The translations under genes and the position numbers were made by a program. A stretch of DNA of 64,000 nucleotides, taken from CAZABP01 sp964483245 (GTDB taxonomy: Bacteria > Planctomycetota > UBA1135 > UBA2386). Positions 18,675 to 27,548 of this stretch are shown here, piece by piece. Under the pieces are notes generated by a model, which ran no database searches, was not told the origin of the DNA, and saw only the letters and a program-made list of their open reading frames with translations. Where the stretch lies: the NCBI GenBank assembly GCA_964483245.1, contig CAZABP010000014.1, positions 28,576 through 92,575 of the forward strand, given 5' to 3'. Within the stretch, counting starts at the first letter, position 1; each line of letters opens with the position of its first letter.

Positions 18675-19358
18675 TCAGCGCGTGAACCGCAGCCCGACGC
18701 CGCGCACGGTGTGCAGATGGCTCGGGCCGCCGGTCCGGTCGAACAGCTTGCGCAGCCGCAACACGACGTTGTCCACTGTGCGTGTGGTCGGCGCGGATGC
18801 GCGCCCGAACATCTGCTCGACGACCTCGCGCCGGGGCACGACGGTCCCCTCGCGCGAGGCGAGCAGGCGCAGCAGGCGTGCTTCGGACAGCGTCAGGTCG
18901 ACCTCGTCGCCACGCCAGGTCCGCGCCTTGAGGCTGCGCAGGTTGACTTCGTTGCCGCCGAACGTCAGCAGGTCGGCCGCTGGCGCAGGCGGGCGGTGCC
19001 GGCGCAGCAGTGCCGCGACGCGCAGCAGCAGCTCGCGCAGGTGGAACGGCTTGGTCAGGTAGTCGTCCGCCTGGCACTCGAGGCCGCGGATCCGGTCGGC
19101 GTCGCTGGCGCGCGCCGACAGGACCAGGACCGGAGTCTCGTCACCGCGCGCGCGCATCCGCCGCAGCACGCCGAACCCGTCGGTGCCGGGCAGCATGATG
19201 TCGAGCACGACCAGATCCACGCCGCCGCGCTCGAGGCGGGTCAGCGCCTCGTCTCCGGACCGCACGAGCTCGGCGCCATGGCCGTCGAGACCGAGGTTGT
19301 CGCAGATCATCTCGCCGAGCGCACGCTCGTCTTCGACGACCAGGCAATGCCGCGTCAT
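18675..19358 (-). CDS. OmpR-family response regulator
   Basis: A 227-residue transcription factor. The receiver domain has the acidic pair at 10-11, phospho-acceptor Asp53 in VVLDIMLPG and Lys103 in LTKPF. The C-terminal winged helix ends with the family's RTVDNVVLRLRKLF and VRGVGLRF. ATG 19358 was preferred to an upstream start because MTRHCLVVEDE is the usual N-terminus and it overlaps the kinase stop as ATGA. The partner kinase lies directly upstream and the pair is translationally coupled. Confidence 0.93.
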   Translation of the reverse strand: MTRHCLVVEDERALGEMICDNLGLDGHGAELVRSGDEALTRLERGGVDLVVLDIMLPGTDGFGVLRRMRARGDETPVLVLSARASDADRIRGLECQADDYLTKPFHLRELLLRVAALLRRHRPPAPAADLLTFGGNEVNLRSLKARTWRGDEVDLTLSEARLLRLLASREGTVVPRREVVEQMFGRASAPTTRTVDNVVLRLRKLFDRTGGPSHLHTVRGVGLRFTR

Positions 19359-20335
19359 GCAGTCTGCTCCGCACGTGGGATCCGGACACACAACTCACTG
19401 CCACGTCCGCGGCCGGCGCTGCTTGCGCGCACCGTGCCACCATGCGCCGTGACGAGCTCCCGCACGAGGTGCAGCCCGAGACCGGCGCCGCCGATGTGGT
19501 CGTCGACCGCGCGATAGAACGGATCGAAGACGCGCCCGCACTCCTGCGGCGTCATGCCGCGTCCCGTGTCGGTGACGCGGAGCTGCGCCACCGCGCCGAC
19601 GTTGCGCAGCTCGACTTCGACCTGGCCGGCGGGACCGCCGTACTTGATCGCGTTGTCGAGCAGGTTTTCGACGATCAGTCGCATCGAGTCGCGGTCGCGC
19701 CGCACCGGGCTCGCCTCCAGCGAAGCGCGGATCGTGACGCTCCCGGCGACGCAGCGTGGCTGCATCGCCGCGACCGCCTCGCGGACGTCGTCGGCAAGGT
19801 CGGCACGCTCGAGCGACAGCTTGCGGCCGGTGGCGCGGAGTCCGGCGGCGGTCAGGAGGTTCGTGACGCCTTGTTCCAAACGGGCGGTTTCGTCCAGCAT
19901 CGCCTGCAGGTAGCGCTCGCGCTTCGTCTCGTCGAGCGAACCGCGCTGCATCGATTCGAGGCCGAGCCGGATCGTCGCCAGCGGCGTGTTCAACTGATGC
20001 GCCGCACCGGCGAGGAAGCGGTCCTGGTGGCGCCGCGTGCGCGCCTCACGCCACAGCGCGGCGTACGACAGCGCCGCACCGCACAGCAGCAGCACGCCGA
20101 ATGCGATGCTCTCGCTGAGGAACATCCGCTGCCGCCTGCGTCCGACTTCGCCGAGCGACGCGACGTCGGTGCCGCCGAGCGCGACCGCCGCCTGCTCGAC
20201 CTGACCCGCGGCGAGCAGCTCGCCGGCCCGCTCGAGCTCGGCGGACTGCTCGAGCTGGAACCAGGTCCACCACGCAACTTGCACGAGGCAGAACAGGAGG
20301 ACGATGCTGAAGAACAGCGAGCTGCGGGGCTTCAT
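19355..20335 (-). CDS. Membrane sensor histidine kinase
   Basis: A 326-residue protein. Two membrane helices at about 7-27 and 74-94 enclose a short periplasmic loop of about 45 residues, too small for a large sensor domain. The HisKA motif AAHQLNTPLATIR carries the phospho-acceptor His113. The ATPase domain has the N box LIVENLLDNAIKYGG, the G1 box VTDTGRGM and a G2 box GGAGLGL. It should phosphorylate the response regulator encoded by the next gene, with which it overlaps by 4 bp. ATG 20335 begins the first helix. Confidence 0.92.
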   Translation of the reverse strand: MKPRSSLFFSIVLLFCLVQVAWWTWFQLEQSAELERAGELLAAGQVEQAAVALGGTDVASLGEVGRRRQRMFLSESIAFGVLLLCGAALSYAALWREARTRRHQDRFLAGAAHQLNTPLATIRLGLESMQRGSLDETKRERYLQAMLDETARLEQGVTNLLTAAGLRATGRKLSLERADLADDVREAVAAMQPRCVAGSVTIRASLEASPVRRDRDSMRLIVENLLDNAIKYGGPAGQVEVELRNVGAVAQLRVTDTGRGMTPQECGRVFDPFYRAVDDHIGGAGLGLHLVRELVTAHGGTVRASSAGRGRGSELCVRIPRAEQTA

Positions 20336-20551
20336 GGGGACGGTCTGGCGCGCAGAGGCTACCCGCCGTCCGATGCGTCGCGATGGGGCCCGGTGGGTGC
20401 GGCCCGGCCGGCGAGCGAGGCCCGCGGCTGAGTAGCGACTGGAAGCCATGCGGGTCTGCGACGCGCACGGACCCTTGCCGTGGGCTACGGCGTGCCGGAC
20501 CATTCCGGATCGCTCGTCGCCGCGGGAATCTGAGGACCGCGAGCAGCCCCG

Positions 20552-21676
20552 ATGAACGTGAATCCACGCAGCGCCGTGACGATCGGACTCGCAAGCGCGA
20601 CGGTCATCGGACTCGCGGCGATGCTCTGGCTGGAACGGAGCGAGACAGGAGACGCGGGACGTGGATCCTCCGCGCAGGCGCGGAGCGGATTTCCGGCAGC
20701 GACGCCCCAGAACGCAGGCTCGGCTCCGGCTGCCCAGGCCTCGCACTCGCGCGAGCAGATTGTCGGAGCTTCGCAGGCGTCCTCCGGTGCCGAGGCGTCG
20801 CGCGAGGTCGGGCGCTCGTTGCTCGAACGTTGGCAAGAGATCGATCCGCAGGAGCTCGAGCGGCTCCTGCGGGCCCTGTTCGCGACGGATCCGGAGCTCG
20901 CGACGGCGGTCGCAACGCAGATCTTCGAGGAGGCGATCGTGCAAGGCTCGAAGGATCGCGCCAATCACATGCGCAAGCTGATGCTCGAACTCGCAGAGCC
21001 CAGTTCCTCGGCTACGCAGCTGATCGGTGTGTTCCGCAACGTGCAGGCGCGTAGCGGAACCAACGAGGGGCTCTATGGGCGCGGCATGTCCGCGGCGCAG
21101 ATGTTCGCGCTGACTCTGCAGAACCTCAGCGCGGAGCGCCGTCAGGCGTGGGTGGATGCGCTCCTCCGCGCGGCACCCACGCAGGAGACAGGCGCCGACA
21201 TGTTCGTCATTCTCGTGGCAGCCACGGCATCCGACCATGTCGAAGCCATCCCGCGGGTGCAGCAGATCCTGGCGGACAGCCATGACGACTTGATCCAGGA
21301 GATGGCGCTCGTGAACCTCGGCCGGTTGGCGGACGCCGAGACGTTGGTTGCCATCGCGACGCAAGCCGGCGTGCACCTCGCGAGGCCGCCCCGGTCGGCG
21401 AGGGACATCCAGATGCAGGGCGGCCTCGCCTCCGGAATGGTGAACGCACTCAATCGCGACCCGCGTGCCGGCGCGTCGGTCGCAAGGGAAATGCAGCCGC
21501 TGCTCGAAAACTGGGCGCGCGACGAACGCTGCCACCTGCTGCTCGAACACACGCTGAAGAGCCTGGCGCCGCATCCGATCCCGGGATTGCGAGCATCCCT
21601 CGAGACTCTCGCCGCATCGCCGGTTCCGCGCATCGCAACCGCTGCCAGCCAGACGCTGCAGCGCTGGAAGTTCTGA
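20552..21676 (+). CDS. Membrane-anchored helical-repeat protein, unknown function
   Basis: A 374-residue protein. A hydrophobic N-terminal segment (about 8-27) is a signal anchor, followed by a Ser/Ala/Gln-rich linker to residue 75. The rest is alpha-helical with regular Leu/Ala spacing, for example DPQELERLLRALFATDPELA and AEARRQAWVDALLRAAP-like helices, suggesting HEAT/ARM-type repeats without a clear consensus. It is divergent from the sensor kinase (216 bp apart) and couples to the next lipoprotein gene through a TGATG overlap. Confidence 0.7.
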   Translation: MNVNPRSAVTIGLASATVIGLAAMLWLERSETGDAGRGSSAQARSGFPAATPQNAGSAPAAQASHSREQIVGASQASSGAEASREVGRSLLERWQEIDPQELERLLRALFATDPELATAVATQIFEEAIVQGSKDRANHMRKLMLELAEPSSSATQLIGVFRNVQARSGTNEGLYGRGMSAAQMFALTLQNLSAERRQAWVDALLRAAPTQETGADMFVILVAATASDHVEAIPRVQQILADSHDDLIQEMALVNLGRLADAETLVAIATQAGVHLARPPRSARDIQMQGGLASGMVNALNRDPRAGASVAREMQPLLENWARDERCHLLLEHTLKSLAPHPIPGLRASLETLAASPVPRIATAASQTLQRWKF

Positions 21677-22446
21677 TGCGGAGGTCACGGGTGCGTTCCA
21701 TCGTCATCCGCATGCGCACCGTCCTGGTCCTGCTGTTCCTGGTCCTGCTCACCACATGCGCGCAGCCACACTGGGCAGAGGCTGTCGCCGCCGCGGACCC
21801 GGCGTTCGGCGGCGGCGAAGCGCTCGAGTTCATGCTGCGCCTGTCGCCGGTCGACAAGCTGGTCGGCGATCCGCTGCAACGCACGCGTTTCCTGCGTGAG
21901 CAGCGCGACCAACAGGATGCGGAGGCGGTGAAGCTGGTGCTCGAGCTCACCACGGAATCCGCCGCGGCGCCGGCGCTGGAGTTCCTGCGCAGCGACGCCG
22001 GGAACGCGTTCGTGCAGGCCGAACTGTGGGCGATCGGTCTGTACCCACACCACGCAGGCCAGGCGCAGCAGCGCGCCGAGCGCTTCAGCGATCCGGCACG
22101 GGTCGGCGACTCGGCGCGCCGCGACATTGCCCATGGAATTCAGCTGATCGTCGAGGGGGGCTCTGCGAGCCCCTCGATCCTGGCGGAGACGATCGGCGCC
22201 GCGTGGCTGACGCCCGAGCAGGCGCGTGCGATCGGGGCGTTCTTCACCAGCGAGGACGGCATGAGCTGGCTCGCCGTGCGGGCGGAGGCATGGGCGCGGA
22301 CCCACCAGCGCCTGCAGTCCTTCCGTACCGAAGCGCGCGCCCGCGGCTTCCTCTGGACGCCGCCGGAGGACCTCGAAGAGCTGATCCTTCCGCCATCGAC
22401 GTACCGCGAATCGGCGGAACCACGGAGCACCGGCTCAGGTCGCTGA
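21676..22446 (+). CDS. Lipoprotein, unknown function
   Basis: A 256-residue protein if started at ATG 21676, whose A is the last base of the previous stop. ATG 21712 would give the tighter lipoprotein signal MRTVLVLLFLVLLTTC, with Cys as the lipid attachment residue. The mature part is helical and contains a long segment of Glu, Gln and Arg. The C-terminal EDLEELILPPSTY is unusual. No family is recognised. It likely forms an operon with the previous gene and possibly with the rhodanese gene 51 bp downstream. Confidence 0.7.
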   Translation: MRRSRVRSIVIRMRTVLVLLFLVLLTTCAQPHWAEAVAAADPAFGGGEALEFMLRLSPVDKLVGDPLQRTRFLREQRDQQDAEAVKLVLELTTESAAAPALEFLRSDAGNAFVQAELWAIGLYPHHAGQAQQRAERFSDPARVGDSARRDIAHGIQLIVEGGSASPSILAETIGAAWLTPEQARAIGAFFTSEDGMSWLAVRAEAWARTHQRLQSFRTEARARGFLWTPPEDLEELILPPSTYRESAEPRSTGSGR

Positions 22447-22497
22447 CGGATCGCCGCGCACCCTTGTGACGCCACCGTTGCGGCGTACGCAGGCGCC

Positions 22498-22812
22498 ATG
22501 GCAACCGCACCGAGAATCCATGCCGACGAGCTGCGGCGCAAGCTCGCACAGGGCAACGAAACCATGTTCGTCTGCGCCTACGACGATCCTGCGAAGTGCA
22601 AGCAGTTCGCGCTCGACGGTTCGATGACGTTCCAGGAACTGGAGGCAAAGCTGCCAACCCTGCCGAAGAGCCAGGAGATCGTGTTCTTCTGCGCTTGACC
22701 GCAGGACGCGACGGCCGTCGGTCGGGCGGCCAAGTTCCAGAAGATGGGCTACACGAATGCGAAGGTGCTCGACGGCGGGGTCGAGGCCTGGAACAGCTCG
22801 GCGCCGGCGTGA
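22498..22812 (+). CDS. Rhodanese-like protein, probable selenoprotein (UGA at codon 67)
   Basis: Read through TGA at 22696-22698, the protein is 104 residues. Before the TGA is an N-terminal rhodanese half (IHADELRRKLAQGN, SMTFQELEAKLPTLPKSQEIVFFCA). After it, in the same frame, is the second half (PQDATAVGRAAKFQKMGYTNAKVLDGGVEAW, given here only to show the match in short pieces: GYTNAKVLDGG and VEAW). The site reads FFCA-TGA-P. Close single-domain rhodaneses have Cys-Ala-Cys-Pro at this spot, so the UGA replaces the second cysteine, two residues after the usual active-site Cys65. Sec-containing rhodanese-like proteins are described in bacteria. A SECIS-like hairpin begins 14 nt downstream. 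It probably works as a sulfur- or selenium-handling redox protein in the cytoplasm. Confidence 0.85.
22696..22731 (+). promoter_or_regulatory. UGA and predicted SECIS hairpin (rhodanese gene)
   Basis: UGA at 22696-22698, then a 14-nt spacer. The stem GGCCGTC (22713-22719) pairs with GGCGGCC (22725-22731), seven pairs including one U-G. The loop is GGUCG (22720-22724), again with GU at loop positions 2-3. The GGUC loop is the same as in the E. coli fdhF SECIS. Confidence 0.7.
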
Positions 22813-22927
22813 GCGGGTGCAGCCGCGCGCAGGCGCGGCGCGTCCGCCGATCCTGACGAGTCCGTCAGATCCACGATCGTCAGCTTGCCAGGCGGCGACA
22901 GCTCGGCCGTGATCCCACTCGCGCGCG

Positions 22928-24874
22928 CTACTTCGCGCGCTCCGCGCCGGCTGCTTGGAGCGGCACATCGACGGTTGCTCCTTCGCGCGCCAGGAACTCG
23001 CAGCCGTGCAGCCTGCCGTTGCTGCTGCGGTACAGGCACAGCCAATGCCCGGCCGCGACCGCGAACCTGGTGCCGGGATGCAGATGGTCTCCGTTCGCGC
23101 GCACGTCGCAGTCCGCACGTCGCAGGTAGAGCTCGATGTCGGACACCGCAGCCCGTTCGCCGCCCTGCGTCGGGAACCGCACGCGCGCCGGCGCCGGTTG
23201 CGTGACGCGGCCGAGGTCGAGCTGGGACTTCCCGTCGACCCACAGCGGGCCGAGCTCGCGCAGGGTCATCCCATCGACCCGCACGTCGATCCGGTACGAA
23301 CCAACGCCGAGTCCGCCCAGTTCGAATGCGCCCTCCGCATCGGGCGCCATCGCGATGCCGCGCCCGCTCGGCAGATGCCAGATCCACACGGTGCTCTCGG
23401 CGTTCCATGCGGGCGGAATGTCGAGGGTGAGCCGCACACCGCCAGTGCACGCGATCTCACGCAGATCGAACCGGACGTCGAGCGATCCGGCGAGGACGCA
23501 CGGCAGCATCGCGACCGGGAGCGAGGGGCCATCGTTGCGGAACAGCTCGAGACGGCCGGCGCCCGGGAGGTTGGGGAGCACGAACTCGCCGGACTCCTGC
23601 ACGGTGCAGGCATCGACCCACTGCTCGTCGATGGACGTGTAGACGATGCGCCAACCGTGCAGCGCCGTGCCGTCTGCACCGAACGCGCGGCCGGCGATCA
23701 TGGCTGCGCGTTGCAGCGTGAGATCGACCGACGTCTTGGCCTGCGCGGCGACGACCGCCTCGCCCTCGGCGATGCCGGCATCGCTCCCGCCGGCGCGCAT
23801 GCGCCAACGGCCCGGCTGCAGTGACGAGAAGGAGAACCGCCCCTGCTCGTCGGACGTCGCCGTCAGCGCTTCGCCGCCCGCGGCCGGTTGGCACCAGACG
23901 GTTGCACCCGCCACCGGCGTGGCGCGTGCGTCGAGCAGGCGCCCCTCGATCCCGGCCCTGGGAGCAGCCGGCCGACGGCCGCTGAGATGCAAGAGCAGCA
24001 CAGCCTGGAAGGCGTGACTGCGCGTGGCTGCATTGGCGAGGACCGGCTCGGCAGGCGCGACCCTGCCATGGGCCGCGCGCGCGGTCGCAAGCTGGAGCAC
24101 GATTTCCTGGTCGATGCGGACGGTATGCGCTGCCGAGATCTGGGCGAACAGCGTGCGCGCCAGCGCGTTCGAGAGCACGCGCTGCGGATCCGTCTGCTGC
24201 ACCGTCGGGAGCACCGGCTCCGGATCCAGACGCAGCAGCATCCGATCGGCGAACGAGACGCCCGGATGCGCGCACTCTGGCAGACCCGCAACCGGCCCCG
24301 CGGACTCGGCTGCCAGGAGCTGGCGCGCTTCGAGTACCTCGACTGCACCACCCGGCTCACCGAGCAACGTCCACCGCTGCGTGGCGCCGGCCTGCACCTG
24401 CAACCGACGCAGCTCCGCAGGCACGCGCGCATCCGACGAGCCTGCGGGCAGGATCCCGAGGTCGATCTCCATCGTCTGCTGTCGGCCGCGCCAGCGCAGG
24501 ATCGTGGTGCCATCCGCTCCAGTGCGCTGCGGCCACGCCTGCGGGGTTCCGCCGGCCGGCGCGAACGCCAGCTGCACGTCGCGCACCGGCAGACCGTCCG
24601 CGCTGACGACGAGGCAGGACAGCGTGAACTCGAACTCGTGCTCGAGCGCAAGTCCGGCGGGCAGCGCCGGCGCGGATGCCACCGGCTCCCGCACGATGTC
24701 GCGCAGTATCTGACCGGGCGCCGCATGCTCGGGCGCGGGCGCCGATTCCCGGGCAGCGGTTGCCGTCGCGTCCTCGGGAGCCATGCGGACCGGATCGGTG
24801 TGTCCCAGCAGCAGCCATGCCACTGCCAGCAGCAGCACGGCCGAGGCCAGGACGAGCCAGCCCGCGGAACGCAT
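22928..24874 (-). CDS. Membrane-anchored carboxypeptidase-regulatory-like protein
   Basis: A 648-residue protein with an N-terminal membrane helix (about 6-24) and no sigma part. The outer region contains at least two carboxypeptidase-regulatory-like beta-sandwich units: IEGRLLDARATPVAGATVW near residue 325, followed by SDEQGRFSFSSLQPGRWRMRA and a later EGAFELGGLGVGSYRIDVRVDG. Its layout matches the extracellular part of the sigma-fusion protein at 13453, so the two may be related paralogues in which only one kept the sigma module. Function unknown; it may bind or display carbohydrate or protein at the surface. ATG 24874 starts the anchor helix. Confidence 0.8.
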   Translation of the reverse strand: MRSAGWLVLASAVLLLAVAWLLLGHTDPVRMAPEDATATAARESAPAPEHAAPGQILRDIVREPVASAPALPAGLALEHEFEFTLSCLVVSADGLPVRDVQLAFAPAGGTPQAWPQRTGADGTTILRWRGRQQTMEIDLGILPAGSSDARVPAELRRLQVQAGATQRWTLLGEPGGAVEVLEARQLLAAESAGPVAGLPECAHPGVSFADRMLLRLDPEPVLPTVQQTDPQRVLSNALARTLFAQISAAHTVRIDQEIVLQLATARAAHGRVAPAEPVLANAATRSHAFQAVLLLHLSGRRPAAPRAGIEGRLLDARATPVAGATVWCQPAAGGEALTATSDEQGRFSFSSLQPGRWRMRAGGSDAGIAEGEAVVAAQAKTSVDLTLQRAAMIAGRAFGADGTALHGWRIVYTSIDEQWVDACTVQESGEFVLPNLPGAGRLELFRNDGPSLPVAMLPCVLAGSLDVRFDLREIACTGGVRLTLDIPPAWNAESTVWIWHLPSGRGIAMAPDAEGAFELGGLGVGSYRIDVRVDGMTLRELGPLWVDGKSQLDLGRVTQPAPARVRFPTQGGERAAVSDIELYLRRADCDVRANGDHLHPGTRFAVAAGHWLCLYRSSNGRLHGCEFLAREGATVDVPLQAAGAERAK

Positions 24875-24996
24875 CGCGGCAGTCTAGCCGTGCATGCGGG
24901 ACGGCCCTGCCGGCGATTGCACGGTCGGGCGACGTTCCCCGGTGCACGGTGGCTCAATCGGCAGCGCGCCGCGCGCCGATCAGGTCTCCGGCCGGC

Positions 24997-25536
24997 ATGC
25001 GCGTCCACGACATCGATTCCTTCCGAGCAGCGCTGCAAAAGAAGAGCGCTGCCGGCGCCGCGCCGGATCCGCAGGACGCATGGTTCGCGGCGCTGCCGGC
25101 GGCCGAGCAGGAGCGGCTGCGCCAGGTGTGGGCGCAGCAGGATGCACGGCCCGCACGCTGGGACGCCATGCGCCGCCGCCGCGCGCTGCGGCTGATGCGC
25201 GAGTGCGCGATGCTCCTCCCGATCCCGTTGTTCTGCGCGAACCTGTTGTTGCTGTCGTTCGGCAAGCTCCTGCTCCTGACCGGCGCGAGCGCCGGCGCCG
25301 GCGCGCTGATCGGATTCGTGATCCACCGCGGCGGACTCGGGCGGTTCGGGTCGTCGCTGCTGGGCCTGCTCGGCTACTTCGTGATGCAGATGACGCTCGG
25401 CGGGTTCAAGGTGGGCGTCATCGAGCTGATGTTCCTGTTCCTCGGCGCGTGGCTCAGCACGATGCTGTTCGCGGCGTACGGGTTCCGGATCGAGCTGCGC
25501 GACGTCGAAGGGGAGGACTGGATCACGCCGGGGTAG
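24997..25536 (+). CDS. Small multi-pass membrane protein, unknown function
   Basis: A 179-residue protein. An N-terminal soluble helical region (VHDIDSFRAALQKK, AWFAALPAAEQERLRQVW) is followed by four or five hydrophobic segments from about residue 70 (LLPIPLFCANLLLLSFGKLLLL, GAGALIGFVI, LLGLLGYFVMQM, LMFLFLGAWLSTMLFAAY). The C-terminus is acidic. ATG 24997 begins the soluble part; the longer upstream frame has no support. The lipoprotein gene at 25569 follows by 32 bp. Confidence 0.65.
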   Translation: MRVHDIDSFRAALQKKSAAGAAPDPQDAWFAALPAAEQERLRQVWAQQDARPARWDAMRRRRALRLMRECAMLLPIPLFCANLLLLSFGKLLLLTGASAGAGALIGFVIHRGGLGRFGSSLLGLLGYFVMQMTLGGFKVGVIELMFLFLGAWLSTMLFAAYGFRIELRDVEGEDWITPG

Positions 25537-25568
25537 AGTGCGCCGTCCGTCTTCCGAGGAGACAGGCC

Positions 25569-25853
25569 ATGGTCGTCCGACGTTCGAAGCTCGCAATCGT
25601 CTGTCTGTGGTTCGCGCTGGCCGGTTGTCAGTGTCCCGGCGGCGGTGCCGCGCAGCCGGCGCAACGGCGGGTGACTGCGGAAGAGATTGCGGTGCTGCGG
25701 GAGATCGAGACCTTGCGAGAGCGGATCTATCAGGACTTGGAATCCCTGAAGGCGGTTGGCAGGGCCTCGAGTGAGGCAATCGAGCTGGCGAAGATCGCTC
25801 TGCTCGAAGCCCGCCTCGCCCGCATCCGCGCCGAAGCCGCAGCCGGCAACTGA
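25569..25853 (+). CDS. Small lipoprotein with coiled coil
   Basis: A 94-residue protein preceded by a GAGGAG ribosome site. The signal sequence ends at the lipobox LAGC (Cys about 20). The rest is mostly one helix, with heptad-like spacing in EEIAVLREIETLRERIYQDLE and ELAKIALLEARLARIRAEA. It resembles short envelope lipoproteins with coiled coils, but no family is certain. It probably forms an operon with the membrane protein upstream. Confidence 0.68.
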   Translation: MVVRRSKLAIVCLWFALAGCQCPGGGAAQPAQRRVTAEEIAVLREIETLRERIYQDLESLKAVGRASSEAIELAKIALLEARLARIRAEAAAGN

Positions 25854-25935
25854 GCCGCGAACTGCGCATCCACCCATCCCCGCGGCACCCGCGCTCTGCG
25901 GCATCCGCTAGCCTGCCCGCCGCAGGAGCAGCGCC

Positions 25936-27039
25936 ATGCCGCACCAGGACTCCGCAGACCCCCGATCCCCCCGCGTCGTGACCGGCATGCCGAGCGTCGA
26001 GCTCTCGCGTGAGGAGTTCGACCGGCGGTTCCGGGCGCAGTTCTACGACCCGGCGTTCGACTCCGTGCGCGCGCAGCTCGATGCCGTCGCCGAGGTCGCC
26101 TGGAAGACATACCACGAGTACCACAAGAGCCCGCGCAAGCGCCGCGCCGGTCCAGGCTTCGCGGAGCAGGAGTTCGAGCTGCCGATCGAATGGCTCGAGA
26201 CGCGCCGGCGGATCGCGGAAGCCGAAGCCCGCCGCAACGCCGCGGGCGCGCCGTCGCGCTTCCTCGTGATCAACGGCGCTTCGCGCAGCGACCAGTCCTG
26301 CCCCGGCGAGATGTCGAAGACCTACCGCCTCGCGCGCCTCGCGCAGCAGGCGATCGAGCAGCAGGATGCCTGCGAAGTCGACTTCCTCGACCTGTCGGTG
26401 CTGGTCTCGGAGTACGGCCGCACGATCCATCCGTGCAAGGCCTGTGTCTCGACGGCGATGCCGCTGTGCCACTGGCCCTGCTCCTGCTATCCGAACCACG
26501 CGGTCGGACAGGCGCAGGACTGGATGAACGAGCTGTACCCGCGCTGGGCCGCCGCCCACGGCGTGTTGATCGTCAGCCCGGTGCACTGGTACCAGGCTCC
26601 TTCGGTGTTGAAGCTGATGATCGACCGGCTGATCTGCGCCGACGGCGGGAACCCGGACCCGACGACGACGCACGGCAAGGACCCGGCCCGCGCGAAAGCA
26701 CTCGAGCTGCAAGGCTGGGACTATCCCAAGCACCTCGCCGGGCGCGCGTTCGCGGTCGTCGTGCACGGGGACGCCGCCGGCGTCGAGAGCCTGACCCGCA
26801 ACCTGGGTGACTGGCTGACCGACCTCGGATTGATGCAGGCGGGGCCGCTCGCGTCGATCGGGCGCTATGTCGGCTACTACGCGCCGTACGCGACGAGCCA
26901 CGACGAGTTGGATGCCGATGGCGCGGTGCAACAGGAAGCCCGCAACGCCGCTCTCAGCCTGGTCGCGACGGTCCGCGACCTGCGCGCCGGCCGGCAGCCG
27001 GATCCGTCGGCCGGCCTCGAGCCACCGCGGCAGAAGTGA
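25936..27039 (+). CDS. NAD(P)H-dependent FMN-type oxidoreductase with cysteine cluster
   Basis: A 367-residue protein of the flavodoxin-fold NAD(P)H-dependent oxidoreductase family. An N-terminal extension of about 110 residues precedes the flavodoxin-like core, which begins LVINGASRSDQSCPGE (the phosphate-binding loop) near residue 112. A cysteine cluster follows, in the form C-x2-C-x7-C-x3-C-x-C (positions roughly 173-190), with the sequence pieces HPCKAC and CHWPCSCYPNH. Then comes SPVHWYQAPSVLKLMIDR. The core and the cysteine cluster are conserved in relatives I know from proteobacteria. The cluster could carry an iron-sulfur centre or disulfides; the sequence alone does not settle this. 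It likely sits in an operon with the DCC protein 19 bp downstream. Confidence 0.85.
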   Translation: MPHQDSADPRSPRVVTGMPSVELSREEFDRRFRAQFYDPAFDSVRAQLDAVAEVAWKTYHEYHKSPRKRRAGPGFAEQEFELPIEWLETRRRIAEAEARRNAAGAPSRFLVINGASRSDQSCPGEMSKTYRLARLAQQAIEQQDACEVDFLDLSVLVSEYGRTIHPCKACVSTAMPLCHWPCSCYPNHAVGQAQDWMNELYPRWAAAHGVLIVSPVHWYQAPSVLKLMIDRLICADGGNPDPTTTHGKDPARAKALELQGWDYPKHLAGRAFAVVVHGDAAGVESLTRNLGDWLTDLGLMQAGPLASIGRYVGYYAPYATSHDELDADGAVQQEARNAALSLVATVRDLRAGRQPDPSAGLEPPRQK

Positions 27040-27058
27040 CGAGGCCTGGGCAATTCCG

Positions 27059-27535
27059 ATGGTGGACGCCGGTTCGGCAGGGACGAAGCCCGTGGATCGT
27101 GCGCCTGAGCTGACTGCGCCGCCCGCCGCTCCGCCGCGGATCACGCAACCGATCGTGTTCTTCGATGGCGTCTGCGGCCTGTGCAACCGCTTCGTCGATC
27201 GGATCCTGCGCGCCGACCGGCACGGCAGGCTCCGCTTCGCCACGCTGCAGGGCGTGACCGCGCGCGAGATGCTGCCCACACCACCGGACGATCCGCGCGA
27301 ATGGACCGTGATCTACGTCGACGAACGCGGCCGGCACGAACGCTCGGACGCGGCGATCGAGATCTGGCGCCGCGTCGGCGGCTGGCGGCGCGCAGCAGTC
27401 CTGCTGCGCGTCGTGCCGCGCGTGCTCCGCGATCAGGTCTACCGCGTCATCGCGCGCAACCGCTACCGCTGGTTCGGCAAGCGGGATGCGTGCCGCATCC
27501 CGTCACCGGCCGAGCGCGCGCGGTTCCTGGCGTAG
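27059..27535 (+). CDS. DCC family thiol-disulfide oxidoreductase-like protein
   Basis: A 158-residue protein of the DUF393/DCC family, with the signature FFDGVCGLCNRFVD at about 35-48 (DxxCxxC). Later blocks are RLRFATLQG, WTVIYVDERG, RVIARNRYRWFGKRDACRIPS and a final ERARFL. The CxxC resembles the redox site of thioredoxins, hence the family's name, but the substrate is unknown. Start at ATG 27059; it is 19 bp after the flavodoxin-type oxidoreductase, and both may share redox work. Confidence 0.88.
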   Translation: MVDAGSAGTKPVDRAPELTAPPAAPPRITQPIVFFDGVCGLCNRFVDRILRADRHGRLRFATLQGVTAREMLPTPPDDPREWTVIYVDERGRHERSDAAIEIWRRVGGWRRAAVLLRVVPRVLRDQVYRVIARNRYRWFGKRDACRIPSPAERARFLA

Positions 27536-27548
27536 CGATTGCGTTCCG

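Noticed and set aside
22696..22698. Rhodanese as a pseudogene split by a nonsense mutation
   Set aside because: The frame and sequence stay intact on both sides and a SECIS-like hairpin follows; the same pattern recurs in two other genes.
24945..25000. tRNA-like D arm (GGTGGCTCAATCGGCAG)
   Set aside because: No anticodon arm or T loop with TTCGA follows; no cloverleaf can be drawn.
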